A stretch of 64,000 bases of DNA from Planctomyces sp. SH-PL62 (GTDB lineage Bacteria; Planctomycetota; Planctomycetia; Planctomycetales; Planctomycetaceae): the NCBI GenBank assembly GCA_945893045.1, contig CAMDEA010000009.1, positions 1-64,000 on the forward strand. Reading direction: 5' to 3'. The notes beneath the pieces were generated by a model. The model did no database searches. It saw only the letters and a program-made list of their open reading frames with translations, and was not told the origin of the DNA. Below, piece by piece: positions 43,282-52,581 of this stretch; the stretch's first letter is position 1, and the number at the start of each line of letters is the position of its first letter. A program made the translations under genes and the position numbers.

Positions 43282-46143
43282 TCATCCCTGGCGGCGATCA
43301 GGAAGGCTCCGTCTGAACGTCCTCGCTTCCTCATCAAACAGATCGTCGTCCCAACGGGCGAAGATCTCACTGAAGAACTGTGTGTGTGGGTGTGAGTCGC
43401 CCAATGCAGATCGGAATCCTGCGACCGCTCGCTGCATCATGTCTTTGGCCTCTCTTTGCTCTCCGTTCGAAAAAAACAAATTGGCCAGATTTCCCAGTGC
43501 CATCAGCGTGTTGGGATGCTCGGTCCCCAGCACCCGCTCGTTGGCCTCCAACGCGCGGCGAAGGAACGGCTCGGCCTGTTCATAGTCGCCGGTTGTGTAA
43601 AGCAACGCGGCCAGATTGTTGAGCGCCGCTAGCGTGTCTGGATGCTCGGCCCCTTGCACCCGCTCGCGGGCCTCCAGCACACGGCGCTGCAGCGGCTCGG
43701 CCTGTTCAAAGTCGCCGGTTTTGTAAAGCAACACTGCTAGGTTGTTGATCGCCAGCAGCGTGTTGGGATGCTCGTCCCCCAGCACCCGCTCGCAGGCTTC
43801 CAACGCGCGGCGCAGCAGCGGCTCGGCCTGCTCGTAGTCGCCGGTTTCGTAATGCAACATCGCCAAGTTGTTGAGCGACAACAGCGTGTCGGGATGCTCG
43901 TCCCCCAGGACTCGCTCGCAGGCCTCCAGCGTGCGGCGCAGTAACGGCTCAGCCTGTTCGTAGTCGCCGGTTGTGAAAAACAACGTCGCCAAGTTGTTGA
44001 GCGACGTCAGCGTGTCGGGATGCTCGTCCCCCAGCACCCGCTCGTGGACCACCAGCGCGCGGTGCAGCAGCGGCTCGGCCTGTTCGTAGTCGCCGGTTTG
44101 GTAATGCAAGATCGCCAAGTTGTTGAGCGAAATTAGTGTGGTGGGGTGCTCCGCCCCCAGCACTCGCTCGCAGGCATCCAGCGCGCGGCGACAAAATGGT
44201 TCGGCATGTTCGAAGTCGCCTGCACTGGAAAGCACATTCGCCAAGCTACAAAGTGACGATAGCGTGTCAGAATGCTCGGCCCCAAGTAATCGCTCACTCT
44301 GCTCCACCACTCGCCGCAGGAGCGGTTCGGCAGCGGCATCGTTGCCTTGACGTAGATAGCAGTCCGCCAAATTGTGTGCGGTCGATAGCAAATCTAGATC
44401 GTTGGGGCCAAGTTGCTCTTCTGCCTCTTTCCATTGAAGAATCGCATAACCCGTCGCTTCAGAAAATCGCCCCTGGCTCACGAGATAGCCACTGATGAGA
44501 AACAGCAGACTTATGTTTGGACGCTGGTGGACCAACTTTGAAACGTGCGAATGAAGTGATTCTCCGTGTGGCAGCAGTACCCGCCAAGCCGGCCAGTGCG
44601 CGAAGTCTTCCGGTGGTCTTGGCGCGTGATGGTTGAATGTTTTCACGGCGCGCTGCCACCACTCACCTCGCTCGTCCTCGGTAAGAGAGAGTCGCTCCAC
44701 CGTCTGCACCAAGCCGTGAAGCTGCGTCGTACGACCATCGAACTGCGCCATCGAGTAACGCTTGAGTGCGGTCAATGCTTGGCGTACGAAGAATTCGTCG
44801 TTCGCCGTGGTGGCGTCGGGCACCGTGGACACTCCGAGGGACTCGGTCCACGTCCGAACGTTTTTCGCCGAGTCCACGAACATCTGGATCGGCAACGGCG
44901 TGGCTGCAACGAAAGCCGCCAAACGGAGAATCACGCGGGAGGCGGCTGGGAGTTTCGTCACCGTCGTCTTCCAGGTGGTGATGACCGGGTCGGGATACTC
45001 GGTGGAGCCGAGGGCTTGGAGCGCGAGAAGTTCGGCCGTGGATTGCTCATACAGTTTCAAGTAGTCCGAGAATCCGAACCCCGATCCTTGTTCGCCGATG
45101 TACGCCGCGGCCTGTTCCAGCGCGAGCGGCAAGTAGCCGAGCTTCTCGGCCAGTGTTTCGCAAGCGGCCAGTTCGTCCGCTGTGACCGTGCTCGATTCCC
45201 AGCCGGACCGGCGGAGCAGCAGGGTTCGCGAGGGGTCTTTCTCCAGCACATACAAATGGATGGTCTGGATCGCCGCCGACCAGCCGGCGAATCGCGAGGT
45301 CAAGAGCGTGTGGCAACCGCCGGTCTTTGGAATCCACGCCTGTGCGGTCGCTTCGTCTTCTGCGTTGTCGAGGATCAGCAGGCGGCGGTCGCGGCTGTTC
45401 AACTCTTCGAGCGTGCGACGGGCCTTGAGGTCATCCGTGAGTCCTGCGTTCGCCAAGTCGGGAAACAGCAGATCGAAAATGTGTGCGAATTCTGACTCGT
45501 AGCCCAATCGTGTATCCACCCAAAAAATCTGCGGATACAGCCGCCAGAACTTCTCCGCATACTGGCGTGCGAGCGTCGTCTTCCCCACGCCGCCGAGCGC
45601 CGCGATGGCGCGGACGCGTCCCTGTGTCAGCACGGCCGTCGGATTCTCGTGGAGTTGCTCATGAATCCGCAGCAGGTCTTCCTCGCGTCCCACAAAGTAT
45701 GGGTTCGCTCGGTAGCGCAAGTGCGTGAGACGGCGTGTGCGGTCTGGCGGCGGCTCGGCGAGCAGCGTTCGCAGTGCCGCAAACATGCGCGGCCAGTCCG
45801 CACTCGCTCCGCCCCTGAAGTCCATCGTCTGTGACTGAAAGCTGGTGAGCGGCGAAGTGCTGACGTCTTCAAACTGGCCCTCGCATAAGATCGGAATCAC
45901 TGCCTCGGCACCATAGGTTTCAAACTTGGTCCACTCCGATAAACGCCAGCGCGGCGTCAGCACCGGAAGCTTGATGCGGGAGTCCTCGGCCCCTTGTTCG
46001 ATATCGCGATGCCAGTCACAGCCAGGCTGCAACCGGACCTTGTCGAACCAAACCGTGAAGCCCGCAGCCACCAAACGCCGATGCAACTCTTCGGCGAACG
46101 CGAGGTCCGCAGATGCGTAGCTGATGAAACAGTCATAGGACAT
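43282..46143 (-). CDS. TIR-NB-ARC-TPR protein (STAND-type conflict protein)
   Basis: A 953-residue protein. TIR at 1-110 (YDCFISYASADLAFAEEL) with predicted catalytic Glu75 four residues after Trp71. NB-ARC ATPase about 150-480: P-loop ALGGVGKTT (182-190), Walker B RRLLILDNAE, sensor HTLLTSR and the GYLPLALEQAAAY element typical of NB-ARC/Apaf-like ATPases. About 580-915: eight or so TPR units of 42 residues; their DNA repeats every 126 bp from about 43490 to 44330 with high identity. Probably a prokaryotic NLR-like sensor whose TIR consumes NAD on activation. Divergent from the LysR gene; same strand as the phosphofructokinase gene, 181 bp away. Confidence 0.88.
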   Translation of the reverse strand: MSYDCFISYASADLAFAEELHRRLVAAGFTVWFDKVRLQPGCDWHRDIEQGAEDSRIKLPVLTPRWRLSEWTKFETYGAEAVIPILCEGQFEDVSTSPLTSFQSQTMDFRGGASADWPRMFAALRTLLAEPPPDRTRRLTHLRYRANPYFVGREEDLLRIHEQLHENPTAVLTQGRVRAIAALGGVGKTTLARQYAEKFWRLYPQIFWVDTRLGYESEFAHIFDLLFPDLANAGLTDDLKARRTLEELNSRDRRLLILDNAEDEATAQAWIPKTGGCHTLLTSRFAGWSAAIQTIHLYVLEKDPSRTLLLRRSGWESSTVTADELAACETLAEKLGYLPLALEQAAAYIGEQGSGFGFSDYLKLYEQSTAELLALQALGSTEYPDPVITTWKTTVTKLPAASRVILRLAAFVAATPLPIQMFVDSAKNVRTWTESLGVSTVPDATTANDEFFVRQALTALKRYSMAQFDGRTTQLHGLVQTVERLSLTEDERGEWWQRAVKTFNHHAPRPPEDFAHWPAWRVLLPHGESLHSHVSKLVHQRPNISLLFLISGYLVSQGRFSEATGYAILQWKEAEEQLGPNDLDLLSTAHNLADCYLRQGNDAAAEPLLRRVVEQSERLLGAEHSDTLSSLCSLANVLSSAGDFEHAEPFCRRALDACERVLGAEHPTTLISLNNLAILHYQTGDYEQAEPLLHRALVVHERVLGDEHPDTLTSLNNLATLFFTTGDYEQAEPLLRRTLEACERVLGDEHPDTLLSLNNLAMLHYETGDYEQAEPLLRRALEACERVLGDEHPNTLLAINNLAVLLYKTGDFEQAEPLQRRVLEARERVQGAEHPDTLAALNNLAALLYTTGDYEQAEPFLRRALEANERVLGTEHPNTLMALGNLANLFFSNGEQREAKDMMQRAVAGFRSALGDSHPHTQFFSEIFARWDDDLFDEEARTFRRSLPDRRQG

Positions 46144-46341
46144 GGCGTTTCCCAGTTTCCTGACACGGACTTCGCCCGCGCAAGATCGTCGTCCGAGAAC
46201 GAAGTCGAATGCCGAACGCCGTGTTGTTGATTACTCTAATCCAGTCTCGCCGAGGAAATCAGGAATCGGCGATTTGGCAATGACCGCAATGCAGAAAAAA
46301 GCTTTTGAGACATCGGCGAGCATCACACCGAGAGGAATCGC

Positions 46342-47346
46342 ATGGGGCGGCCGACTGAGATTTCGCTGAAGATGCTGCACGCCTTCCTGACGTGGGCTGA
46401 GTCTGCCTCCGAGGATGAGGCCGCTCACAAGCTGGGGATCACACAACCGGCCGTGCATCGCAAGCTGGAGAAATTCCAGACGCAGATCGGCTCTGGCCCG
46501 CGATTGATGCAGCGCGGTCGAGCCGGTTGGGAACTGACCGATGAGGGCCACCTGATCCTGCCGGTGATTCGCGATCTGGTCCGCCGCTTCGAGCAACTCG
46601 AAGCTCACCTGTCCGACCGCGACGAACCGCCGCGAGTGCTGCGCATTGCCACCGGCCAGTTCGCCGCTCAATACATCCTGCCGCGAGCCATCGCCGCGTT
46701 GCGCGAGAAACTCCCCGACTGCCGACTCGAAACCCATTTGGCCCGCGGCCTCGACCGCATCCTCGGAGTTGCCAATGCTCAATACGACTTGGCGATCGTC
46801 ACGCACACTCCCGACCAGGTTCACGCCCTCGTCCGCAAACATTTTCAATCGCGCGAACGCCTGCTGACCTGCGAGCCACTCGCCCGGTATCCCTTCGTCG
46901 TCGTGGCTCATCGGGACACTCCCGAAGGTCGAGTCCTCTCGCAACTCTCACCGCAAGCCGCCATCGCTCCGCACCAACTGAGCGGCCTGCGCCTCGTCGG
47001 CCTCGACCCTCAATCGGGCCTGCGGCAACGCCTCGAAAAGCTGACCGAGGGAACGCCGCTCACCTTCGCGCCCGACACTCACACCGGCGGCTGGCCCGCC
47101 GCCCTCGCCTGCGCCGAACAACGCCTCGGAGCCGCCCTCGTCCCCCACACCGTGCTCCCGCCCAGCCGAGAGCAATCCTTCGTCGCCCGCCCCTTCGACG
47201 AGTCCTTCACGCTCGACGAATACCTCATCACCCGCCCCGATTTCAGCGACTCAACGTCAGCAGTCGTCAACGCGGTCCTCCGAGAAGCGGCACTGTCATC
47301 TCGTGGTCCCCTCGCCCGGCTTTGCGGGGAGAGTGTTAGGGTGTGA
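46342..47346 (+). CDS. LysR-family transcriptional regulator
   Basis: A 334-residue regulator. N-terminal winged helix-turn-helix (about 8-66: AHKLGITQPAVHRKLEKFQ) and a periplasmic-binding-like effector domain (about 98-300). The start has GAGAGGA 7 bases upstream. It is divergent from the TIR-NB-ARC-TPR gene with a 198-bp shared gap, the classical arrangement for a LysR protein controlling its neighbour and itself; whether it controls the conflict genes is inference. The inducer is unknown. Its GTG/TGA end abuts the TIR gene downstream. Confidence 0.9.
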   Translation: MGRPTEISLKMLHAFLTWAESASEDEAAHKLGITQPAVHRKLEKFQTQIGSGPRLMQRGRAGWELTDEGHLILPVIRDLVRRFEQLEAHLSDRDEPPRVLRIATGQFAAQYILPRAIAALREKLPDCRLETHLARGLDRILGVANAQYDLAIVTHTPDQVHALVRKHFQSRERLLTCEPLARYPFVVVAHRDTPEGRVLSQLSPQAAIAPHQLSGLRLVGLDPQSGLRQRLEKLTEGTPLTFAPDTHTGGWPAALACAEQRLGAALVPHTVLPPSREQSFVARPFDESFTLDEYLITRPDFSDSTSAVVNAVLREAALSSRGPLARLCGESVRV

Positions 47347-47375
47347 TTTGCAGACCCATCGAGCAGCGGTTGATA

Positions 47376-48578
47376 ATGAAGAAAGCTAATTCTCGATCAT
47401 TGGGCCACAGCATGACGACGAAATCTGAGAGCCATTGTTTCCGAGCGTTCCTGTCTTACTCGCACGACGACTTTGAAATCGCCGAATGGGTCGCGGCCGT
47501 GCTGTGCGAGTGCAACGTGATCCCCGTGTGGGATCAACACCTGCGGCCGGGCGAGCGTTTTTCTGACGCGATCAAGGACATGATTGGATCGGCGCATCTC
47601 TTCATTCCATTGCTGACGCCCAAATCCTTGCAGGGTGCCTGGGTTCTTCAAGAGACGGGATATGCAACCGCCCTCAACATCCCGGTGCTGCCGCTGGCTC
47701 AAGGTGTGATCGACAAAGACACGATCGTCAGGGAACTTCAAGCGGTCGTCTTCAAAGACATCGATGAACTGCGAGAGAAGCTCAAGCAGACCAACTTCGG
47801 TCGACTCGTCCGGCCTGAGCTGAGCCTTCCGAAGCAGATCTGCCACGAAGCTTACTGGCCCGAGGAACGCACGGACCTCATCGCCAAGTACACGAATCTC
47901 GTCCTCAACATACGGGGTTCCGCGGCCCCGGCATGCAAGGACCGGCCACAGGTGAGGTCATCCGGCAAGCTGCTCCAGGCTGGGGCTCTCAGTTCGTTCT
48001 GCCTGCCGGATGAAGATCTCGGTTCGCCTGTGTGGACGCGTCGCGATGGCGATCAAGTTCGCAGCGACTATTACCACCATTTGCAGCGTGAGGAACGTCG
48101 AGCCTTGGAGCGTTACGCGCGGCTCGAAGGCTGTCGTCTGGTGCTTTATTTGGGACAAACTTATTCTGGACGCGGTGACGAGATCCAAGCCCGAACGGTT
48201 CGCTATTCTCGACTCAAGACGTTGGTCGAATCACTCCAGTCGATGCGGGACGGCGGATGCAACTTGGAAGTCGTGGTCTCAGATGTCCCTCACGATGGCA
48301 ACCTGACGATCGTCGGCGACTGGTTTCTTGCGGAGTCGCTCTTACCGGGTGTCGGTGGCTACCGACAGACGCTGTTTAAGTGGCATGCACCGACCGTGTT
48401 TCAACGCATTGAGCAATTCAATCAACGCTTTGAGGAATTGCGTGATCGAAAGCCCCGCAAGACGTTGGCTCAAATCATTCGCAATATTGAAACGATCCTG
48501 AAGTCGCTGAAAAGTGCTGGACTAACTCCCGAAGACGGTAAGTCCCCCAAGCCGAAACTTTCGGCGAGGAAAAGATAG
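47376..48578 (+). CDS. TIR-domain protein with unknown C-terminal domain
   Basis: A 400-residue protein. TIR domain at about 20-160 (FRAFLSYSHDDFEIAEW) with predicted catalytic Glu93 four residues after Trp89 (AWVLQE). After a linker, residues about 200-365 form a separate alpha/beta domain (CRLVLYLGQTYSGRGDE, LEVVVSDVPHDGNLTIVGDW) that I do not recognise. No ATPase. It could be an NADase effector activated by its C-terminal sensor. The frame opens at 47343; ATGs at 47376 and 47412 are both possible starts. It begins 29 bp after the LysR gene on the same strand and ends 6 bp before the convergent cyclase gene. Confidence 0.8.
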   Translation: MKKANSRSLGHSMTTKSESHCFRAFLSYSHDDFEIAEWVAAVLCECNVIPVWDQHLRPGERFSDAIKDMIGSAHLFIPLLTPKSLQGAWVLQETGYATALNIPVLPLAQGVIDKDTIVRELQAVVFKDIDELREKLKQTNFGRLVRPELSLPKQICHEAYWPEERTDLIAKYTNLVLNIRGSAAPACKDRPQVRSSGKLLQAGALSSFCLPDEDLGSPVWTRRDGDQVRSDYYHHLQREERRALERYARLEGCRLVLYLGQTYSGRGDEIQARTVRYSRLKTLVESLQSMRDGGCNLEVVVSDVPHDGNLTIVGDWFLAESLLPGVGGYRQTLFKWHAPTVFQRIEQFNQRFEELRDRKPRKTLAQIIRNIETILKSLKSAGLTPEDGKSPKPKLSARKR

Positions 48579-48584
48579 TCCACG

Positions 48585-50846
48585 TCAGCGCTGCGACTGG
48601 TTTTCGGCGACGTTGGACGAGCTGGTCGGTGTTTGCGTTGCAGGCTGCGAGGCCGGGCACCGTCGCACGACGTAGGTGGGATAGGTGCCGTGGTGCTTGG
48701 CCCATTCCAGCAGCTTGACGTACTCGCACATGAAATCCGTGACTTTCAGTTGAGCGGTTAGCGCGGCGAAGGCGTCGCTGGCGTAGACCTCACCGGGAGG
48801 AGTCTTGGGTTCCAGGCGAGCGGCGCGGCTGACATGCGAGCCAATGCACTTGGGGAGGCCGGTCACGGGGTCTTGTCCGAGTTGCACCGGTCCGGCGTGC
48901 AAGGCGATGCGGATCTCGATCTCGCGTGACAGGCCGACGTCTTCTTTCCAACGGGTCTGTCGGATCGAGTCACACAGATCGAGCGCGAAGCGTCCCGCGC
49001 AGACGACGTCGCGAAACGCGAAATACAGACCGTCGCCCCAAGTTTCGCGGATGGGCACGCTCGTCTGGCTCCAGTCGTGATTCGCGTTTGCCACCGCGGC
49101 CGAGTGCTTGGCCACGACATCGGCCACCAATTGCAAATAGCGCGGAATAAAGAGACGCACCTCCCGGTCGGACAGTCCACTGAAGCCCACGGCATCGGCA
49201 AACAACATCGACATGACCGCCTCGCGGGGATCGCTGTCGTTGTCACGGGGAGGAGTTCGACTGGGAAGGGGACACTCCGGGCCTTCGCATCGAACGGGCA
49301 ACGCTTGCAAAGCGTTCGCGTCTAATTGAGGTGACGAGATGTCGATCGTGTAGACGGTGAGGTCTTGGTCTCTCCAATGCGCCACCGTGTCCGCCGTGCC
49401 GCCGGCACCATCGCCGGGTTGACCATTCCAAACCGCCAAACCCAGGAGGTTCGTTTGAAACTCCTGCTGACAGAGCATGGCTTGTCCCAGCAGGACTCGG
49501 TTGGCGTAAAGGAACGGTGCTCCGGCCGAGCCAATGCGGTCGTGAGACGCGATGGTCACTTGCGCCGCCTTCTTCAAAACGCGGTGATACAGCTCTTCCC
49601 AAAACGGCTCGCCGGTTCGAGCCACGCTGTCGGGGATGAATTGTTCTTCGGCATACGGCAGCACGACGCGCGTGATGCTGCCCGGCAGCGCCTGCAAAGC
49701 CTCCAGAAACAGCAGGTCCGCTCCGCAGGCGGCCGAGCAGAATCCAATGCGGACATTGTGCTCCCGGAGCCACTGCGAAATCGCCGCTCGCACCGGTTCG
49801 ACCAGAGCCCACGGAAACCGCGGCGGCTGACGTCCGGGCTCGTCGATGCGATGACCGGTGAATACGGCGATCTTGGGAATGGGCAGCCAATCGTCGACCA
49901 GACGGATGTCTTCCCCCAGCGTCTCCAGCATGACTTTCAACTGTCGCCGGGACGAGTTCAGATGCCCGGCGCGCCCCTCCGAGACCGAGGCCGCCTCGCG
50001 ATACCAATGCTCGGCTTGTTTGAAGTCGCACTGATCGAGATACGCTTCGCCCAGAGTGGCCCACAGCCAATACGGATCGTCGGGTTTGGTAGTCTCGTCA
50101 GCAGACTCTTTCTGCCTCTTCCGCTTCGCTTCCGCCTCAAGGCACTCCTGCGTGATCTGGCGGGCGACGTCCAAGGCTTGTGCGCGTTCGCCCATCAGCA
50201 AATGCAACGTCGCCACATTGATGCCGGTCCAAAATGAGCCGTCGTCCGCAGTCCACGCTTGGAAGTACAGGTTGCGTGATCGCCGAAAGTGGATTGCGGC
50301 CTCCTCCGGTTGCTGTCGCGCGAGCGCCGCCAGGCCGAGATCTTTTTCGATCCGCGCTTCCAGGCCGCTCAGTTCTTCATTGCGTTTGATGTGAGCCAGC
50401 GCGGGATCTTGCAGCACGCGCAAGGCTTCGTCGACGGCACCGGATCGTGCCAGCGCCAGGCCCTTGAGGTGCAACAGTTCCGAGTCCTGTTTGTCTTTGT
50501 CCAAAGCCAACCCGGCCGAGGCGACTTCACGAGCCGCGAATGGCGAACCCTCGGCAATCAGTCGTTGAGCCAGCATTCGATACGGGACTGGCGATTGCCA
50601 CTCCACGAGCTTCACATCGTGAGTCCGCCAAATGCTCATGACCTCCGCGGCCGGCAGGTTGGCTCGCTGCAAGCTCTCCACGAGTGCTTCCGTCGCGGGT
50701 ACGTGTTGTGAAACTCCTGGATTTAGGGAGACGCCGTGTCCTTCGAGTGCTTGCAGCACCAGCGAGATGTTTTCGGGCGAGACCTGATTCGTCAGTTGCG
50801 CGGCGAGCAACTGCTGGAGGTTCTCGGTCTGGCTGACAACAGGCAT
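48585..50846 (-). CDS. TPR-SLOG-class III nucleotide cyclase
   Basis: A 753-residue cytosolic protein. About 60-320: TRAFs-binding-type TPR region (FWTGINVATLHLLMG, YWLWATLGEAYLDQCD). About 323-490: SLOG-like Rossmann domain starting KIAVFTGHRIDEPG with CSAACGADLLFLEAL, a superfamily that binds nucleotide-derived ligands. About 540-720: class III cyclase with metal-binding Asp residues in LFADAVGFSGL and WGDGLYFAF; the usual transition-state Asn is Ser in HVSRAARLE while the Arg is kept, so activity may be altered. Predicted output is a cyclic nucleotide; sensing of a nucleotide ligand by SLOG is inference. Convergent with the TIR gene. Confidence 0.85.
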   Translation of the reverse strand: MPVVSQTENLQQLLAAQLTNQVSPENISLVLQALEGHGVSLNPGVSQHVPATEALVESLQRANLPAAEVMSIWRTHDVKLVEWQSPVPYRMLAQRLIAEGSPFAAREVASAGLALDKDKQDSELLHLKGLALARSGAVDEALRVLQDPALAHIKRNEELSGLEARIEKDLGLAALARQQPEEAAIHFRRSRNLYFQAWTADDGSFWTGINVATLHLLMGERAQALDVARQITQECLEAEAKRKRQKESADETTKPDDPYWLWATLGEAYLDQCDFKQAEHWYREAASVSEGRAGHLNSSRRQLKVMLETLGEDIRLVDDWLPIPKIAVFTGHRIDEPGRQPPRFPWALVEPVRAAISQWLREHNVRIGFCSAACGADLLFLEALQALPGSITRVVLPYAEEQFIPDSVARTGEPFWEELYHRVLKKAAQVTIASHDRIGSAGAPFLYANRVLLGQAMLCQQEFQTNLLGLAVWNGQPGDGAGGTADTVAHWRDQDLTVYTIDISSPQLDANALQALPVRCEGPECPLPSRTPPRDNDSDPREAVMSMLFADAVGFSGLSDREVRLFIPRYLQLVADVVAKHSAAVANANHDWSQTSVPIRETWGDGLYFAFRDVVCAGRFALDLCDSIRQTRWKEDVGLSREIEIRIALHAGPVQLGQDPVTGLPKCIGSHVSRAARLEPKTPPGEVYASDAFAALTAQLKVTDFMCEYVKLLEWAKHHGTYPTYVVRRCPASQPATQTPTSSSNVAENQSQR

Positions 50847-51040
50847 GAGAGTGTCTCCCTGAGGCTCACGTTCGTGAATCGACGGAATGGACTCGGTCCG
50901 CTGCGAATGACAGGCGGCGGCGTTTGGGGGCGCACCAAGTGTGACTCAAAGAGCGTAGGAAATTCCTCGTCGCTGCGACATGCTCCCCGGATGAAACGGG
51001 TACGACAAGCTTTTTTGGCAACTCAATCAGCCGCAGGGCG

Positions 51041-51178
51041 CTAGCCGCGATTATTCATGGCCCAATGTAACCCGAAGCGTAAGCGAGGGAGTCATCACAC
51101 ACTCCCTCGCTTACGCTTCGGGTTACATCGCAGCACGCTGCTCTCCTCAATGCGTACTCCATGAATAATCTCGGCTAG
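51041..51178. repeat. Nested inverted repeats with 27-bp perfect inner arms
   Basis: Outer arms of 20 bp (51041-51060 and 51159-51178, one mismatch) enclose an inner palindrome with 27-bp perfect arms (51066-51092 and 51101-51127) and an 8-base loop. The remainder of the 414-bp gap (50847-51040) has no visible gene. Confidence 0.85.
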
Positions 51179-51260
51179 TCCCGGTTCGTAACGGCTCGAA
51201 CCGGACGCTCGCGCGTTCCGGCTGATCCGCACGTCAACAATTCCTGTTTGGAGAACTGAG

Positions 51261-52508
51261 ATGAAAATCGTTTTGCTTTCTCTGTTGCTACTCGTTTCGC
51301 TCCCGCTGCGTGCGGACGACACGGCGTGGGCTCCGGCCAAGGATGCGTCCAAAGACGCCGTCATCAACGGTCGGGCGATGGAGACATTCGAGGCGGGTGC
51401 CAAGCCGGAATGGGGCTATGCGGCACCGCAGCAAGATACCTTCGTCGTCATTCATCCGAAGGAGGATCGCCAACATGCTCCGCTGTATGTGGTGCTACAT
51501 TCGGCCGGTCACGATGTGATGTCGTGTGTGAACTGCACGCGCACCGTCGGCAATCACGACATCTATCGTGCTCCCGACGACCACTACGCGCTGTATGTCG
51601 ATTGCCGCAAGAACCAGGCTCGCGATTGGTGGTGGGGCGGGATGCACGGCAAAGATCAGGGATTGATCAAACGGAATTCCGGTGGTGACACCATGCCTGT
51701 GGAAAAGCGTGTGATCGACACCGTGAAGTGGGTCATCCAGAAATATGAGATCGATCCGAACCGCGTTTACCTCAGCGGCAATTCGATGGGCGGCAGCGGA
51801 ACGCTCGGCATCGGCATGCGTCATGGCGATGTGTTCGCAGCCATCAAGGCGAATGTTCCGGCGGGGATCGAGCACGTTTCCAATCGGATGTCTTTTCCGC
51901 CGCATGCGATTCCCGAAAACGTCAAGTTGCCCGAACCGCCGGTCTGTCTCGACTACTCCGCGCCGAACGACGGCTGGGCCGAGGGGCATGATCGTTTTGT
52001 GAAAGCGATGAACGATCGCAAATACTCGCTCATCCTTTATTGGGGTCCGTTCGGACACGCCAACAATTCGGCGCAGATCATGAAGGTGAATGATCTCATT
52101 GATTCGTTCGACTGGCTGAGCCTCAAGAAGAACGAGGCGTATGCGGTCTTCACGAACGCCACCAGCAATTCCCAGCTCCCGTGGCCCGATGATTTGAAAA
52201 GTACGGCCGCCGGTCAGTTCAACGCGTTCTTCCGCTGGAAAAATCTCAGCGACACGGCGGAGAAGGTTGAGATGTCGCTCTCCCTGGTGAATGCGGTGGA
52301 ACTGAAGACGCAGTTCGAGATCCCGAAGGAAGCAAGTGCCGACGTCACGCTGCGCCGCCTCCAAAGTTTTCGGCTCCAGTCCGGCGAGAAGTTCTATTGG
52401 ACGTTCGGCACCGCCAAGGGCGAAGGTCAAGCCGACGCACAGGGGCTGGTCACTCTTCCGGCTTTGAAAATCAGGTCTGAGCCGGCAACATTGAGCGTGA
52501 CCAAATAA
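51261..52508 (+). CDS. Secreted alpha/beta hydrolase (esterase-like)
   Basis: A 415-residue exported protein with a signal peptide (MKIVLLSLLLLVSLPLRA). The nucleophile elbow is SGNSMGGSGTLG and a likely catalytic histidine is in YWGPFGHANN. The ~100-residue C-terminal part is beta-rich and may be a separate domain. Substrate unknown; polysaccharide or ester degradation is plausible from the planctomycete context. ATG 51261 follows TTGGAGAAC. It is followed after 73 bp by a PQQ-like propeller gene on the same strand. Confidence 0.75.
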   Translation: MKIVLLSLLLLVSLPLRADDTAWAPAKDASKDAVINGRAMETFEAGAKPEWGYAAPQQDTFVVIHPKEDRQHAPLYVVLHSAGHDVMSCVNCTRTVGNHDIYRAPDDHYALYVDCRKNQARDWWWGGMHGKDQGLIKRNSGGDTMPVEKRVIDTVKWVIQKYEIDPNRVYLSGNSMGGSGTLGIGMRHGDVFAAIKANVPAGIEHVSNRMSFPPHAIPENVKLPEPPVCLDYSAPNDGWAEGHDRFVKAMNDRKYSLILYWGPFGHANNSAQIMKVNDLIDSFDWLSLKKNEAYAVFTNATSNSQLPWPDDLKSTAAGQFNAFFRWKNLSDTAEKVEMSLSLVNAVELKTQFEIPKEASADVTLRRLQSFRLQSGEKFYWTFGTAKGEGQADAQGLVTLPALKIRSEPATLSVTK

Positions 52509-52581
52509 ACGACAGCCGCGGAAGACTGTCTTCTGACGCCCCTGCACCGCCTCACACGCCTTTCAAAGGATTTCGATAACG

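Noticed and set aside
46231-46944. A 237-codon minus-strand open frame
   Set aside because: Antisense to the LysR gene, which has a clear ribosome binding site and helix-turn-helix.
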